DNA from: Devosia beringensis
Lineage (GTDB): Bacteria; Pseudomonadota; Alphaproteobacteria; Rhizobiales; Devosiaceae
NCBI RefSeq assembly: GCF_014926585.1
Contig: NZ_CP045422.1
Coordinates: 3,130,001-3,194,000, forward strand
Direction: 5' to 3'
Length of the DNA: 64,000 nucleotides
Shown: positions 43,864 through 52,096 of the stretch, one piece after another
Layout of the letters: every line of letters begins with the position of its first letter
How positions within the stretch are numbered: the first letter of the stretch is position 1
Position numbers and translations under genes: made by a program
The notes under the pieces: model-generated
The model's input: the letters and a program-made list of their open reading frames with translations, nothing else
What the model was told of the DNA's origin: nothing
The model's database searches: none

Positions 43864-44130
43864 ATGACCGGCGCCGAAGTCCTCGACATTTCCAGTGACG
43901 GTATCTGGGTGCTGATTATCGTATCGGCACCGATGATGATCGTGGGCCTGGTGGTGGGCGTGATCATCGCGCTGTTCCAGGCGCTGACGCAGATCCAGGA
44001 ACAGACCCTGGTCTTTGTGCCCAAGATCATCGCCATTTTCCTGACCATGCTGCTGACGCTGCCCTTTCTGGGCGCGACCATGAGCGGCTACATGAACCGC
44101 GTGATCGACATGATCATCGTGGGCGGTTGA
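43864..44130 (+). CDS. fliQ: Flagellar export gate protein FliQ
   Basis: An 88-residue membrane protein with two hydrophobic helices (IWVLIIVSAPMMIVGLVVGV and PKIIAIFLTMLLTLPFLGAT) around the conserved loop FQALTQIQEQTLVFVPK. It is the smallest part of the FliPQR export gate. The start is ATG 43864 and not the in-frame codon at 43846. Three bases separate it from fliR. Confidence 0.95.
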   Translation: MTGAEVLDISSDGIWVLIIVSAPMMIVGLVVGVIIALFQALTQIQEQTLVFVPKIIAIFLTMLLTLPFLGATMSGYMNRVIDMIIVGG

Positions 44131-44133
44131 GCC

Positions 44134-44901
44134 ATGACGATCGGGCTCGACTGGCTGCCCAATACCGCCTTTGTCTACCTGCTGCTGTTCATGCGCATCG
44201 GGGCGATCCTGATGCTGATGCCGGCGCTGGGCGAGGACATGATCCCCATGCGCATGCGGCTGAGCTTTGCGCTGGCCTTCACGCTGGTGGTCTATCCGCT
44301 GCTGGCGCCCGACATGCCGGCCATGCCCGATGCCCTGATGGGGATCACGGCGCTGATCTTTCATGAACTGGCCATCGGCATCATGCTGGGGGCGATTGCG
44401 CGGATCACCGTAATGGCGACCAGCCTGGCTGGCGCCGTCATCGCCTTCCAGACCGGGTTGTCGAGCGCCATGGCCGCCGACCCCACCCAGGCGGGGGTGC
44501 AGGGCGCCGTGTTCGGCAGCTTTCTCGGCTTTCTGGGCATGGTGCTGATCTTTGCCACCGACCTGCACCACATGGCGCTGGCCGCGACCTTTGACAGCTA
44601 CATCGCGTTTCCGCTCGATGCGCCGATCATGTTCGAGGATGCGGCGCAGCTGGCGCTGCGCACCGTGGCCAGTGCCTTTACCATCGGCATCCAGATGTCG
44701 GCGCCGTTCATTGTCTTCGGCCTGGTGTTCAACCTGGGCGCCGGCATCCTGGCGCGGCTGATGCCAGCCATGCAGGTCTATTTCGTGCTGATGCCGGCCA
44801 ATATCATGGTCGGGCTGATCCTGTTCGCGCTGCTGCTGACCATGATGATGGGCTGGTACCTGACCGGGTTCGAGAACCATCTCGCGATGTGGAGGGGCTA
44901 G
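44134..44901 (+). CDS. fliR: Flagellar export gate protein FliR
   Basis: A 255-residue FliR with six hydrophobic segments. Family features are FVYLLLFMRIGAILMLMPAL near the N terminus, then FQTGLSSAMAADPTQAGVQG and AAPFIVFGLVFNLGAGILAR-like segments. It caps the FliP-FliQ helix and contacts FlhB. It ends with the base before the flhB ATG. Confidence 0.95.
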   Translation: MTIGLDWLPNTAFVYLLLFMRIGAILMLMPALGEDMIPMRMRLSFALAFTLVVYPLLAPDMPAMPDALMGITALIFHELAIGIMLGAIARITVMATSLAGAVIAFQTGLSSAMAADPTQAGVQGAVFGSFLGFLGMVLIFATDLHHMALAATFDSYIAFPLDAPIMFEDAAQLALRTVASAFTIGIQMSAPFIVFGLVFNLGAGILARLMPAMQVYFVLMPANIMVGLILFALLLTMMMGWYLTGFENHLAMWRG

Positions 44902-45984
44902 ATGTCAGACGAAGCTCCCGAACAATCCTCCAAAACCGAAGACCCCTCGCAAAAAAAGCTCGAGGACGCCCATGCCAAGGGCGACGTCGCCAAGAGCCAG
45001 GAGGTGGTTACCTGGTTCATGTTGCTGGGCTCGGCGGCGATCTTTTCCATGATGGCGCCGGGGGCGGCCAAGGAACTGATGGCCTCGCTCGAGCTGGTGA
45101 TGATGAATGCCGACCGCATTTCCCTCGAGGGGGATGGCTTTGGCGCCTTTCTCAACAACCTGGCGCTGGCGCTGCTGTTTCCGGTGATGATCCCGCTGGT
45201 GGTGCTGTCATGCTGCGCCATTGCCGCCAATCTGATGCAGCACCGGTTCCTGTTTTCGGGGGAGTCGCTGAAGCCGAAATTATCCAAGATTTCGCCGCTG
45301 GCCGGCGCCAAGCGGCTGTTTTCCAGCGAGTCGCTGGTCAACTTCGTCAAAGGGCTGCTCAAGATCGGCGTGGTGGGCACGGTGGTGGTGGCCACGGTCT
45401 GGCCCGAGCGCGACCGGCTCGAGACCATGGTGACTTCCGATCCGCTGATCATCCTGGCCGACTTTGTCGAGATGGGTACCAAGATCTTCCTCGCGACCCT
45501 GATGATCGTCACGCTGATCGCCTTTGCCGACTACCTCTATGTCCGCCAGAAATGGTGGAAGAAGCAGATGATGACGCTGCAGGAGACCAAGGACGAGTAC
45601 AAGCAGATGGAGGGCGACCCGCATATCAAGGGCAAGCTGCGCCAGCTGCGGCAGGAAAAATCGCGCCGGCGCATGATGCAGGCCGTGCCCGACGCCACCG
45701 TGGTGATCACCAACCCGACCCACTTTGCCGTGGCACTGCAATATGACAAGGCCATGGGCGCCCCCAAATGCGTGGCCAAGGGCGCCGATGCGGTGGCGTT
45801 CCGCATCCGCGAAGTGGCCAAGCAGCACGATGTGCCGATCGTGGAAAACCCGCCGCTGGCGCGGGCGCTCTATGCCAGCATGGAGATCGACGACACCATT
45901 CCCAATGAGCACTTCAAGGCGGTGGCCGAGGTGATCGGCTTCGTCATGCGCCTCAAGAAGGGGGCGGGCTGGAAGTCGCGCTAA
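44902..45984 (+). CDS. flhB: Export substrate-specificity switch protein FlhB
   Basis: A 360-residue FlhB. The N terminus has the characteristic KTEDPSQKKLEDAHAKGDVA; four membrane segments follow (about 34-56, 84-112, 150-168 and 188-212). The self-cleavage site NPTH is at residues 271-274, followed by FAVALQYDKAMGAPKCVAKG and the C-terminal VPIVENPPLARALYASMEID. Cleavage at NPTH switches export from rod/hook to filament proteins. It is the last flagellar structural gene of the window. Confidence 0.96.
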   Translation: MSDEAPEQSSKTEDPSQKKLEDAHAKGDVAKSQEVVTWFMLLGSAAIFSMMAPGAAKELMASLELVMMNADRISLEGDGFGAFLNNLALALLFPVMIPLVVLSCCAIAANLMQHRFLFSGESLKPKLSKISPLAGAKRLFSSESLVNFVKGLLKIGVVGTVVVATVWPERDRLETMVTSDPLIILADFVEMGTKIFLATLMIVTLIAFADYLYVRQKWWKKQMMTLQETKDEYKQMEGDPHIKGKLRQLRQEKSRRRMMQAVPDATVVITNPTHFAVALQYDKAMGAPKCVAKGADAVAFRIREVAKQHDVPIVENPPLARALYASMEIDDTIPNEHFKAVAEVIGFVMRLKKGAGWKSR

Positions 45985-46008
45985 GCCGACCTCCAGCCGG
46001 CGATCCGC

Positions 46009-46434
46009 TCAGGCCGCCGTGGGGGCAGGGATGGGGAAGATCCGGTCATAGGCCAGGTTGAAGACGAAGGCATAGACCATGTAGAACAGGGCGAAGGCCA
46101 CATCCATCAGCAGCGCCTGCCACAGGCTGATGCCCAGATACCAGGCGATCAGCGGCATCAGCGCGATGAGCAGGCCCAGCTCGAAGAGCACGGCGTGCAA
46201 TACGCGCAGCAGCAGGGTCTTTTCCGTGTGGCCGCGCCAGCGCAGCATCAGACGGTCGAAGCCGTAGTTGTAGATGTAGTTCCATGCCATGGCCACGGTG
46301 GCGCTGAGGGCGCCGATAATGCCGATGTCGTGCAGGGGCATGGCAAAGGCAAGGGCGCCGAGCGGCGTGACCAAGGCCAGGCCAAGGATTTCAAACCAGA
46401 TGGCGTGGCGAATGCGGTCGCGATTGGTGCGCAT
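46009..46434 (-). CDS. PACE family small efflux transporter
   Basis: A 141-residue inner-membrane protein with four helices arranged as two bacterial-transmembrane-pair repeats: IRHAIWFEILGLALVTPLGA, then AWNYIYNYGFDRLMLRWRG, and RVLHAVLFELGLLIALMPLI, then FALFYMVYAFVFNLAYDRI. The conserved W-N-x-x-Y/F-N and F-x-x-x-Y-x-F-x-F-N motifs identify the PACE family (AceI-like), which exports biocides such as chlorhexidine or short polyamines. The start at 46434 is the normal family start. It is convergent with flhB. Confidence 0.88.
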   Translation of the reverse strand: MRTNRDRIRHAIWFEILGLALVTPLGALAFAMPLHDIGIIGALSATVAMAWNYIYNYGFDRLMLRWRGHTEKTLLLRVLHAVLFELGLLIALMPLIAWYLGISLWQALLMDVAFALFYMVYAFVFNLAYDRIFPIPAPTAA

Positions 46435-46760
46435 GAGAAGTGTCCCGAAACGATCGGGACGTCCCGAATGCAAATGCCAGAAGGGGGCGAGGTCGTCCTC
46501 GCGGCTCCAGATATCGTAGCTGGGGCGGAAAAGGCAAGGTCTGTGCCGTTGGCGACGCGCCGACGGGCAGGGGCTTGCGGCAGAAATGCCACCCGAGGGA
46601 AGCCGGGCCGGTGGCGCGATGGTCGTTTGCCCCATAGACTGGGGCCGCGAGCGCGCGGTGTTGAAAACGCCGCGCGGCCTCCCGCAGGGGGAGGGCATTT
46701 GCTAGACCTTGTACAGCGCCTGATTCGGCCCGACTGACTGGCTACGGAGCAGATTGAACC
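46435..46760. other. 326-base intergenic region between PACE and cckA
   Basis: The region is shared by two divergent genes. Near its PACE end is an inverted repeat with an extra half-site (46442-46467). The rest is GC-rich with several short palindromes; I find no convincing gene, CtrA-type site or sigma-54 site. A cckA promoter presumably lies in 46600-46740 but I cannot place it. Confidence 0.45.
46442..46467. promoter_or_regulatory. Inverted repeat upstream of the PACE gene
   Basis: GTCCCGA (46442-46448) pairs with TCGGGAC (46454-46460), followed directly by a third half-site GTCCCGA (46461-46467). It begins eight bases before the PACE start codon and could be a repressor site for the transporter. 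Confidence 0.4.
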
Positions 46761-49334
46761 ATGGCATTGACGCCCCTCGGCGAGGACTCCTATCCCGATC
46801 CGCTCATTGCCAATGGCCGCAATGGCGCCGGCCTGTGGCGGGTGGTGCTGCTGGGCGTGGTGCTGGTGGGCATTGCCGTGGGCTTTGCGCTGTTCGGCGA
46901 CCAGGTCTCGCCCGACCTGATCATGACTTTTGTCGGCGTGCTGGCGGTGGTGGGCGTGTTCTGCCTGTTCGCGCTGGCCGCCGGGCTGTTCCGCTTTGCC
47001 AATGGCGAAGAACGGCGGACGATTTCCAATGCGGTGGTCGACAGCCTGCCCTTCGGCGCCGTGGTGGCCGATCGCGATGGCAAGATTGCCTATGTGAATG
47101 CCCATTACGGCAGCTTTGCCGGGGCCCTGACCAATGGGCTGCCGGTGGGCGTGCCGCGGCTGTTTGCCGGTCAGTCCGACGCCAGCGAGGCCATCTACCG
47201 GCTGTCGCGGGCCGCCAAGGACGGACGCGCCGCCATCGAGGATATCCGTATCATCGGCGGGCTGGGCGGTTCGCAGGCCAATGCCAACAAGGCCTTCTGG
47301 TATCGCGTCATGGTGCGGCCACTGCCGGAATCGGACGAGGCCAGCAAGCCCATAGTGATCTGGTCGGTGGAGGACATCACCCGCGACCGCGACAGCAATG
47401 AGAGCGCCTTCCGCGACCTGCAGCGGGCGATCGACTATCTCGACCATTCGCCGGCCGGCTTCTTCTCGGCCGATGCGCATGGCCGCATCCAGTACCTGAA
47501 CTCGACGCTGACCGACTGGCTGGGCTATGACCTGGCCGAATTCAATTCGGGCCAACTGGGCATGTCCGACATCGTGCGCGGCGACGGCGCAACGCTGCTG
47601 ATGCGCGGCCGTGGCGATGGCGAGATCCGTACCGAGATCATCGATATCGACCTGGTGCGCCGCAATGGCACCAGCCTGCCGGTGCGGCTGCTGCATCGTG
47701 CAGCGCGGCTGGCCGATGGCGAGCTGGGCGAGACGCGTACCCTGGTGCTCGACAAATCCAATGCGCCGGACAATGAAGAGGAACTGCGCGCGGCCGAGGT
47801 GCGGTTCTCGCGCTTTTTCAACGACACGCCCTTTGCCATTGCCACGCTCGACGCCGATGGGCGGATCATCCGCACCAATGCGCCGTTCGGGCGGATTTTC
47901 CACTGGGCGGGCGAGGAAAAGAGCATCGAGATGGAGCCGCTCAGCGCGCTCATCGGTGAGGGCAGCCGCGAGCGCTTCGGCAAGGCCGTCGGCGAGGCGC
48001 TGGCGCATCGCAGCGAGATCGAACCGGTGGACGCGCTGCTCAGCGTCGAGGGCGATCATGCCGTGCGGCTTTATCTGTCGGCCTCAGAAATGAGCGCCGG
48101 CTCGCCCGAGCAGATCAATGTCTATGCGCTGGACATGACCGACCAGCGCAAGCTGGAGGCCCAGTTTGCCCAGAGCCAGAAGATGCAAGCCGTGGGCCAG
48201 CTGGCCGGTGGGGTCGCACACGATTTCAACAACCTGCTCACCGCCATTATCGGCTTTTCCGACCTGCTGCTGCTCAAGCACAAGCCGGGCGACCCCTCGT
48301 TCAGCGAGCTGATGCAGATCAAGCAGAACGCCAATCGCGCCGCGGGCCTGACCCGGCAGCTGCTGGCCTTTTCGCGCCGGCAGACGCTGCGGCCGCAGGT
48401 GCTCGAACTGCCGCTGATCGTCGACGATCTGACGGTGCTGCTCAAGCGCATGATCGGCGAGAAGAACACGCTGACCGTGCAGCATGGCCGCAATATCTGG
48501 CCGGTGCGCGCCGATGTGGTGCAACTCGAACAGGTGATCATCAACCTGGTGGTCAATGCGCGCGACGCCATGGACAAGGGCGGCTCGATCACGCTGCGCA
48601 CCGCCAATGTCGATCGCTCGGAAGCGGCGACGCTCAATTTCGAGGGCATGGTGCCGGCCGATTATGTGCTGATCGAGGTGCAGGATACCGGCACCGGCAT
48701 GACGCCCGAAGTGATCGCCAAGATCTTCGAACCGTTCTTCACCACCAAGGAACTGGGGAAGGGCACGGGCCTGGGCCTGTCGACGGTCTATGGCATCGTC
48801 AAGCAGACCGAGGGTTTCATCTATCCCGTCTCGGTGGTGGGTGTGGGCACGACGTTCAAGATCTTCCTGCCGCGGCATGTACCGGACGAGAACGAAGTGG
48901 CGGCCAAGGTGGCAGCCGCGGCGGCGCCGGTGCGCGACCTGACCGGGCATGAGCGGATCCTGCTGGTCGAGGACGAGGAAAGCGTGCGCGCCTTCTCGGC
49001 CCAGGCGCTGCGTGCCACCGGCTATGAGGTGTTCGAGGCCGATGGCGGCGAAGAGGCCATGGAAGTGCTGGCCGATATCGACTTCAAGATCGACCTGATG
49101 ATCTCGGACGTGGTGATGCCGGAAATGGACGGTCCGAGCCTGCTCAAGGAAGTGCGCAAGACCATGCCGCATCTCAAGGTGATCTTCGTGTCCGGCTATG
49201 CCGAGGAAAGCGTGCGTCGCGATATCGAGGACGACCAGAGCGTGGAATTCCTGCCCAAGCCCTATTCGCTCGACCAGATCAATTCCAAGGTCAAGCAGGT
49301 ACTGCAGAAGCTCGGCAAGGACGAGGTGCATTGA
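46761..49334 (+). CDS. cckA: Cell-cycle hybrid histidine kinase CckA
   Basis: An 857-residue hybrid kinase. Two membrane helices (about 26-46 and 53-76) are followed by PAS-like regions (about 88-205, 222-333 and 345-460), then the HisKA domain with phospho-acceptor H487 in LAGGVAHDFNNLLTAIIGFS, the HATPase domain (NLVVNARDAM, DTGTGMTPE, GKGTGLGLS) and a receiver domain with D783 in MISDVVMPEMDG and K833 in LPKPYS. The order and the HDFNNLLTAI box identify CckA, the kinase/phosphatase that controls CtrA through ChpT. It lies downstream of flhB, an arrangement seen in other alphaproteobacteria, and CtrA-type sites precede the flagellar operons in this window. Confidence 0.93.
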   Translation: MALTPLGEDSYPDPLIANGRNGAGLWRVVLLGVVLVGIAVGFALFGDQVSPDLIMTFVGVLAVVGVFCLFALAAGLFRFANGEERRTISNAVVDSLPFGAVVADRDGKIAYVNAHYGSFAGALTNGLPVGVPRLFAGQSDASEAIYRLSRAAKDGRAAIEDIRIIGGLGGSQANANKAFWYRVMVRPLPESDEASKPIVIWSVEDITRDRDSNESAFRDLQRAIDYLDHSPAGFFSADAHGRIQYLNSTLTDWLGYDLAEFNSGQLGMSDIVRGDGATLLMRGRGDGEIRTEIIDIDLVRRNGTSLPVRLLHRAARLADGELGETRTLVLDKSNAPDNEEELRAAEVRFSRFFNDTPFAIATLDADGRIIRTNAPFGRIFHWAGEEKSIEMEPLSALIGEGSRERFGKAVGEALAHRSEIEPVDALLSVEGDHAVRLYLSASEMSAGSPEQINVYALDMTDQRKLEAQFAQSQKMQAVGQLAGGVAHDFNNLLTAIIGFSDLLLLKHKPGDPSFSELMQIKQNANRAAGLTRQLLAFSRRQTLRPQVLELPLIVDDLTVLLKRMIGEKNTLTVQHGRNIWPVRADVVQLEQVIINLVVNARDAMDKGGSITLRTANVDRSEAATLNFEGMVPADYVLIEVQDTGTGMTPEVIAKIFEPFFTTKELGKGTGLGLSTVYGIVKQTEGFIYPVSVVGVGTTFKIFLPRHVPDENEVAAKVAAAAAPVRDLTGHERILLVEDEESVRAFSAQALRATGYEVFEADGGEEAMEVLADIDFKIDLMISDVVMPEMDGPSLLKEVRKTMPHLKVIFVSGYAEESVRRDIEDDQSVEFLPKPYSLDQINSKVKQVLQKLGKDEVH

Positions 49335-49726
49335 CCGAGCAGGGGCGGTTTGCCGGGCCGACTGAACTCAATGTGCTTGGTGAGGCGCTGCAGCCCTGTT
49401 CGCACGATCCGCTGACCGGGTTCTACCGCACCGGCTATTGCGCGGCGGGGCCCGACCATGCGGCGGTGCACCTGGTGTGCATCGAGGCCAGCGACGCCTT
49501 TCTGACCTATTCCAAGGCGGTGGGGAACGACCTGAGCACGCCGATGCCGCAATTCGGCTTTGCCGGGCTGGTGGCGGGCAACCGCTGGTGCCTGGTGGCC
49601 GGTCGCTGGATGCAGGCGCATGTTGCCGGCACGGCGCCGCGCGTCTATCTGCGCGCCACCAACAAGGAAGTGCTGGGCCTGGTGCCGATGGCGATCCTTC
49701 GGGCCTACGCGCTCGACCTGAACTGA
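49331..49726 (+). CDS. DUF2237 family protein
   Basis: A 131-residue protein of the DUF2237 family. Conserved blocks are LNVLGEALQPCSHDPLTGFY, RTGYCAAGPDHAAVHLVCI, YSKAVGNDLSTPMPQFGFAG and GNRWCLVAGRWMQA. The conserved cysteines (in PCSHD, GYCAAG and RWCLV) suggest a metal or redox role, but no function is known. The start is a TTG at 49331 that overlaps the cckA stop by four bases, so it is translationally coupled to cckA. Confidence 0.82.
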   Translation: MTEQGRFAGPTELNVLGEALQPCSHDPLTGFYRTGYCAAGPDHAAVHLVCIEASDAFLTYSKAVGNDLSTPMPQFGFAGLVAGNRWCLVAGRWMQAHVAGTAPRVYLRATNKEVLGLVPMAILRAYALDLN

Positions 49727-49736
49727 CCGACGACGC

Positions 49737-50750
49737 TCAGGCCAGGCCGCCGGGAATGGGCGTGCCGGGGGCCAAGAGGCCCTTGGCGGCCAGGCTGGTC
49801 CAGAGTTCGTGCGGGATGGTGATGTCCCACCAATCGAGAATGCCGTTAAGCTCGGCCGGGGAACGCGGCCCGGGCAGGACGTTGCAGACCACCGGATGGG
49901 TCAGCGGGAACTGCAGGGCGGCAGCCGGCAGCGGCACCCCAAAGCCCTGACACACTTCCTCGATTGCCCTGACGCGGGCGACCACGGCGTCAGGCGCCTT
50001 GGCATAGTTGAATTTATCGCCGCCCACCAGAATGCCCGAATTGAACGGGCCACCGACTACGACCGAGGCGCCGCGCTGGGCGCAGGTGGTCATGAACGGG
50101 GCGAGCGCGGTCTGTTCGAGCAGGGTATAGCGCCCGGCCAGGAGGAAGACGTCCCAATCGCCCAAGGCGAAGGCGTCCATCAGCACTTCCCATTCATTGA
50201 CGCCAAGGCCAATGGCGCTGACGAGGCCGCTGTCGCGCAGTTCGCGCAGGGCGCGGTAGCCGCCGCCGGCCAGCTGCGCCCAATAGGCCGCGTTGGCCGT
50301 GCCATGGGTGGCGGTGCCGATGTCGTGGACATAGAGAATATTGACGCGGTTGAGGCCGAGGCGCTGCAGGCTGTCCTCGAAGGAGCGCATCACGCCGTCA
50401 TAGGTGTAATCGTAGAGCTGGTCGAAGGGCAGGGGATCGACCCAGTTGCCCTTGTCCTGCATGGCGGGATCGACCGGTTTGAGCAGGCGGCCGACCTTGG
50501 TGGAGAGCACTGCCTCGGACCGCCGAGAGCGCAGCACGTCGCCCACCAGGTGTTCCGAGCGGCCCAGGCCATATTGCGGGGCGGTGTCGAGATAGGTGAG
50601 ACCCTGGTCGAGCGCATGGCTGACCGTGGCGCGGGCCTGGTCGGCCGGCACGGCGGAGAAGATGCCGGCAAGGCTGGCGCCGCCGAGGCCCAGCGTGGTG
50701 ATCTGCAGATCGGTCCGGCCGATCCGGCGCTTTTCAAAAGTTCGTGCCAT
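49737..50750 (-). CDS. Aldo/keto reductase, sugar dehydrogenase type
   Basis: A 337-residue aldo/keto reductase of the D-threo-aldose 1-dehydrogenase/pyridoxal dehydrogenase-like group. The barrel starts with IGRTDLQITTLGLGGASLAG; the catalytic Asp and Tyr are in LTYLDTAPQYGLGRSEHLVG, the Lys is in AVLSTKVGRLLKP, and the His region is in VNILYVHDIG. NAD(P)H-binding residues follow near the C terminus (NVLPGPRSPAELNGILDWW). It lies downstream of the GguC-like gene on the same strand, 72 bases apart, with a short hairpin between. Together they suggest oxidation of a sugar such as L-fucose or arabinose. Confidence 0.85.
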   Translation of the reverse strand: MARTFEKRRIGRTDLQITTLGLGGASLAGIFSAVPADQARATVSHALDQGLTYLDTAPQYGLGRSEHLVGDVLRSRRSEAVLSTKVGRLLKPVDPAMQDKGNWVDPLPFDQLYDYTYDGVMRSFEDSLQRLGLNRVNILYVHDIGTATHGTANAAYWAQLAGGGYRALRELRDSGLVSAIGLGVNEWEVLMDAFALGDWDVFLLAGRYTLLEQTALAPFMTTCAQRGASVVVGGPFNSGILVGGDKFNYAKAPDAVVARVRAIEEVCQGFGVPLPAAALQFPLTHPVVCNVLPGPRSPAELNGILDWWDITIPHELWTSLAAKGLLAPGTPIPGGLA

Positions 50751-50822
50751 GGTATTTCCCCCCGCCTCGCAAGGCGGAGGGAAACTGACATGTTAGTGTC
50801 GGGGCGGCAAGCGGGTAGCGGG

Positions 50823-51818
50823 CTAGTAGACATTGCCGATGATCAGGGGATGCTCATCCTGCTGGCGCAGCGGGTTGCGCAGGGCGGCGCCGAAGGGGGC
50901 GGCCTCAAGCTCGAAAATGTCATTCGGCTGCGTGGCAATGCCATCGGCAAAGCTCAGCGTGGCGGTGCCGAAGCAATGGACATGCACATCGCCGGGATTG
51001 CGGAACAGCTCATATTTGAAGTGGTGATATTCAAGATTGGCGATGGTGTGGCTCATATTGTCCTCGCCCGAGACGAAGGGCTTTTCCCACAGCACCTTGC
51101 CGTCGCGCCAGATGCGCGAGGTGCCCTCGACATGGGCGGGCAGGTCGCCCAGGCGCAGTTCGGGGCCGAAGGAACAGGCGCGCAGCTTGGAATGGGCCAG
51201 GTAGAGATAATTCATCCGCTCGGTGACGTGATCGGAGAATTCATTGGCCAGGACAAAGCCCAGGCGACGCGGCTGACCGTTCTGGTCGATGACATAGATG
51301 CCGGCGATTTCGGGCTCTTCGCCGGCGTCCAGGGCAAAGCCGGGGGAGGGGATGGGATGGCCGGGGCGGGCCACGGTATAGCCATTGCCCTTGTAGAACC
51401 ATTCCGGCTGCACGCCATGGCCGCCATCGGTGGGCTTGCCGTGTTCAAGGCCCATCTGGAACATCTTCATCGAATCGGTGAGCTCGCCGGCCGGCTTGCT
51501 GCCGCTGGCCTTATGCATGGCGTCGCGGGTGGCGGCCGAGCCGAGATGGGTGAGGCCGGTGCCGGTGACGTAGAGATGAGCCGGATCGGGATGGTCGATG
51601 GGGGAAAGCATGCGCCCCTCGGCCAGGATGGCGGCGCGATCGACGGTGTCGCCCAGGCCGCGGGATGCGATCAGGGCGGCGAGGCCGCCATGGCTGGAGA
51701 GCGCGGCAATGGTCAGCTCATAGACACTGGCGGTGTCATTGACCGTCCGGGCTACCCCGTCCTGCACGGCAGCCACGGCGCGATGGCCATTGAGATCGAA
51801 GAACTGGATGAGATTCAC
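50823..51818 (-). CDS. GguC/AraD1-like FAH-superfamily protein
   Basis: A 331-residue protein of the fumarylacetoacetate hydrolase superfamily, closest in pattern to GguC of Agrobacterium (AraD1 family). Visible blocks are VNLIQFFDLNGHRAVAAVQD, LYVTGTGLTHLGSAATRDAM, YKGNGYTVARPGHPIPSPGF, AGEEPEIAGIYVIDQNGQPR, LGFVLANEFSDHVTERMNYL and DVHVHCFGTATLSFADGIA. The metal-binding acidic residues are in the EEPEIAG segment. A GTG start at 51818 gives the family N terminus; the longer frame adds 29 unlike residues. Members take part in pentose or deoxy-sugar acid catabolism. It is paired with the aldo/keto reductase gene. Confidence 0.82.
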   Translation of the reverse strand: MNLIQFFDLNGHRAVAAVQDGVARTVNDTASVYELTIAALSSHGGLAALIASRGLGDTVDRAAILAEGRMLSPIDHPDPAHLYVTGTGLTHLGSAATRDAMHKASGSKPAGELTDSMKMFQMGLEHGKPTDGGHGVQPEWFYKGNGYTVARPGHPIPSPGFALDAGEEPEIAGIYVIDQNGQPRRLGFVLANEFSDHVTERMNYLYLAHSKLRACSFGPELRLGDLPAHVEGTSRIWRDGKVLWEKPFVSGEDNMSHTIANLEYHHFKYELFRNPGDVHVHCFGTATLSFADGIATQPNDIFELEAAPFGAALRNPLRQQDEHPLIIGNVY

Positions 51819-51970
51819 GGCGCGGCTCCTGCGCAACAAGGCCCCTGGGGCACGATTGCGGGCATAAAACGCAACATGGCCCCGCGACGCAAGTGCAAAA
51901 ATCATACTTATGATGCGCAGCTGGGCCGAGCGAGCGATTCTTCAGAGTCTATGGCCAAGAACTAACCGAT

Positions 51971-51985
51971 GTTCTCATTTTGTCC
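51971..51985. promoter_or_regulatory. Second, imperfect LexA-type box
   Basis: GTTC TCATTTT GTCC differs by one base from the alphaproteobacterial SOS box GTTC-N7-GTTC and lies 14 bases before the perfect one. The spacer TCATTTT is nearly the same as that of the perfect box (TCATATT), so it may be a partial duplication. Confidence 0.5.
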
Positions 51986-51998
51986 ATTGACGAGACGG

Positions 51999-52013
51999 GA
52001 ACAATATGAGAAC
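51999..52013. promoter_or_regulatory. LexA (SOS) box of recA
   Basis: GAAC AATATGA GAAC is a perfect inverted form of GTTC-N7-GTTC, the LexA box of alphaproteobacteria. It lies 83 bases upstream of the recA start. Confidence 0.85.
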
Positions 52014-52096
52014 AAATAAAGCACATTGTATGCACCCCCAGCTCAGGCATCCGCGCGTTGCGCCGCCCTCCGGAGCGTGGAATAAGGAGAGAATTG

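Noticed and set aside
46248-48059. 603-codon open frame opposite cckA
   Set aside because: It is antisense to cckA, low in complexity and explained by the codon bias of the real gene.
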